DNA of 33,544 nucleotides from Streptomyces beigongshangae (GTDB lineage: Bacteria > Actinomycetota > Actinomycetes > Streptomycetales > Streptomycetaceae), in the NCBI RefSeq assembly GCF_019710745.1, contig NZ_JAHKJW010000063.1:1-33544 (forward strand), in the 5' to 3' direction. Position numbers and translations under genes: made by a program. The notes beneath the pieces are model-generated. The model was not told the DNA's origin. It saw only the letters and a program-made list of their open reading frames with translations, and ran no database searches. The first letter of the stretch is position 1. Each line of letters begins with the position of its first letter. Of the stretch, positions 32,394-33,544 are shown piece after piece.

Positions 32394-33383
32394 ATGACCG
32401 ACACGACTGCTACACGCACCACCGGCGCCGTCGCCACGGGGCTCGCCACGATCACCGCCGACGGCACCGTCCTCGACACCTGGTTCCCGGCACCCGAACT
32501 GGTGGCCGAGCCCGGCCCCTCCGGCTCCGAGCGGCTGTCCGGGGAGCGCGCGGTGGAGCTTCTCGGCGAGGGCGCCGCGAAGGCCGTCGGACCGGACGCC
32601 CGCCGTGGCGTCGAGGTGGTCGCGGTCCGTACGGTCATCTCCTCGCTCGACGAGAAGCCGGTCGACGCGCACGACGCGTACCTGCGCCTGCACCTGCTCT
32701 CGCACCGGCTGGTGCGGCCGAACGGACTGAGCCTCGACGGCCTGTTCGCCCACCTCGCCAACGTCGCCTGGACCTCGCTCGGCCCGGTGGCCGTGGACGA
32801 CGTGGAGAAGGTCCGGCTGAACGCCCGCGCCGAGGGCCTCCACCTGGCCGTGACGTCCATCGACAAGTTCCCGCGCATGACGGACTACGTGGCGCCCAAG
32901 GGCGTCCGGATCGCCGACGCCGACCGGGTCCGCCTCGGCGCGCACCTCGCCGAGGGCACCACGGTGATGCACGAGGGCTTCGTGAACTTCAACGCCGGCA
33001 CGCTCGGCACGTCGATGGTCGAGGGCCGGATCTCGGCCGGCGTCGTGATCGGCGACGGCTCCGACATCGGCGGCGGCGCCTCCACCATGGGCACGCTGTC
33101 GGGCGGCGGCAACGTGCGCATCACCATCGGCGAGCGGTGCCTGATCGGGGCCGAGGCGGGCGTCGGCATCGCCCTCGGCGACGAGTGCGTGGTCGAGGCC
33201 GGGCTGTACGTCACGGCGGGCACGCGGGTGACGATGCCCGACGGGCAGATCGTCAAGGCCCGTGAGCTGTCCGGGGCCTCCAACATCCTGTTCCGCCGCA
33301 ACTCGGTGACGGGGAAGGTCGAGGCCCGGCCGAACAACGCGGTGTGGGGCGGGCTGAACGACGTGCTCCACAGCCACAACTGA
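32394..33383 (+). CDS. dapD: Tetrahydrodipicolinate N-succinyltransferase
   Basis: DapD adds a succinyl group to tetrahydrodipicolinate in the lysine and diaminopimelate pathway, needed for cell wall synthesis. The 329-residue protein is the actinobacterial type: an N-terminal helical/beta domain (1-150) followed by a left-handed beta-helix of hexapeptide repeats (from about 175: VRIADADRVRLGAHLAEGTT, MVEGRISAGVVIGDGSDIGG, NVRITIGERCLIGAEAGVGI). The active-site region FVNFNAGTLGTSMVEGR is present, and the C terminus SNILFRRNSVTGKVEARPN is typical. A strong terminator follows. Identification is secure. Confidence 0.96.
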   Translation: MTDTTATRTTGAVATGLATITADGTVLDTWFPAPELVAEPGPSGSERLSGERAVELLGEGAAKAVGPDARRGVEVVAVRTVISSLDEKPVDAHDAYLRLHLLSHRLVRPNGLSLDGLFAHLANVAWTSLGPVAVDDVEKVRLNARAEGLHLAVTSIDKFPRMTDYVAPKGVRIADADRVRLGAHLAEGTTVMHEGFVNFNAGTLGTSMVEGRISAGVVIGDGSDIGGGASTMGTLSGGGNVRITIGERCLIGAEAGVGIALGDECVVEAGLYVTAGTRVTMPDGQIVKARELSGASNILFRRNSVTGKVEARPNNAVWGGLNDVLHSHN

Positions 33384-33402
33384 GGCGTTCCGCGGCTCTC
33401 TT

Positions 33403-33441
33403 CGGCGAGCGCCCTCCCGCACGGCGGGAGGGCGCTCGCCG
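33403..33441. terminator. Terminator after dapD
   Basis: A perfect 18-bp stem (33403-33420 with 33424-33441) with an ACG loop lies 20 bases after the dapD stop. The arm core is GGCGAGCGCCCTCCCG. Confidence 0.88.
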
Positions 33442-33491
33442 TCGTGCGCGGGCGGATGCCGCGGGGCGGGTGCGGGCGAGCGGGTGCGGGC

Positions 33492-33512
33492 CGCGCGGTT
33501 CCCCGCGTCCCC
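33492..33512 (+). repeat. GTTCCCCGCG-core intergenic repeat
   Basis: Another copy of the dispersed element (CGCGCGGTTCCCCGCG followed by TCCCC), unpaired here because no inverted partner is visible before the window ends. Confidence 0.6.
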
Positions 33513-33521
33513 GAGCACGGC

Positions 33522-33544
33522 TTGACCTCCAGTCCGGTTGAGGT
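33522..33544 (+). promoter_or_regulatory. MerR/SoxR-type operator-promoter, cut by window edge
   Basis: A -35 box TTGACC (33522-33527) runs into the imperfect dyad ACCTCCAGTCCGGTTGAGGT (33525-33544), with ACCTC and GAGGT as outer arms. A -35 box overlapped by such a dyad is typical of MerR-family controlled promoters with long spacers. The -10 box and the gene lie beyond the window. Confidence 0.5.

Overview
The window is a high-GC actinobacterial chromosome segment, almost certainly Streptomyces. Codon third positions are overwhelmingly G/C, many genes start with GTG (one with TTG), and neighbouring genes often overlap by 1-4 bases. The sporulation regulator WhiA is present, and short GTTCCCCGCG-core repeats sit between genes. 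From memory, the order yvcK-whiA-gap-pgk-tpi-secG ... tkt-tal-zwf-opcA-pgl ... ctaB-ctaA ... sufR-B-D-C-S-U-T also runs through the S. coelicolor core chromosome and the matching Mycobacterium tuberculosis region. It is therefore a conserved housekeeping block, not an island.

Layout. 1-1997: the 3' part of yvcK and all of whiA (+), overlapping by 10 bases. 2367-5330: a large secreted M14 metallocarboxypeptidase with its own promoter. 5533-9056: lower glycolysis, gap, pgk, tpiA, then secG. 9357-9692: an RbpA-family RNA polymerase-binding paralogue. 9918-11573: pgi. 11653-12289: a degraded patch with the C-terminal half of a MarR/GbsR-like regulator (-) joined head to head to the C-terminal piece of a DUF4097-like protein (+), followed by a possible scrap of a GH13 glycosidase. 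12410-19108 (-): the pentose phosphate operon tkt-tal-zwf-opcA-pgl. 19481-23214: haem modification genes ctaB (+) and ctaA (-), separated by an unknown small protein and an amidohydrolase relative that lacks key active-site residues. 23319-25033 (-): a two-gene ABC exporter. 25273-31913 (+): the complete SUF iron-sulfur operon (sufR, sufB, sufD, Rieske ferredoxin, sufC, sufS, sufU, sufT-like). 32047-33383: an SMR efflux protein and dapD.

Coherence. Glycolysis (gap, pgk, tpi, pgi) and the oxidative and non-oxidative pentose phosphate pathway supply triose phosphates, pentoses and NADPH. CtaB and CtaA make haem O and haem A for the cytochrome oxidase. The SUF genes build Fe-S clusters under SufR control. 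The sufR promoter region shows a CAAC-N6-GTTG operator over the -10 box and start codon, and a DtxR/IdeR-like iron box further upstream.

The most informative non-coding and odd signals are: the sufR operator with a probable leaderless start; a palindromic repeat inserted in frame in sufD; the head-to-head deletion scar; the GTTCCCCGCG repeat family; strong hairpins between transcription units; two tandem-repeat arrays; and a MerR-type promoter cut by the right edge. I found no tRNA, rRNA, CRISPR array, prophage or transposase gene. No wholly new multi-gene system is evident.
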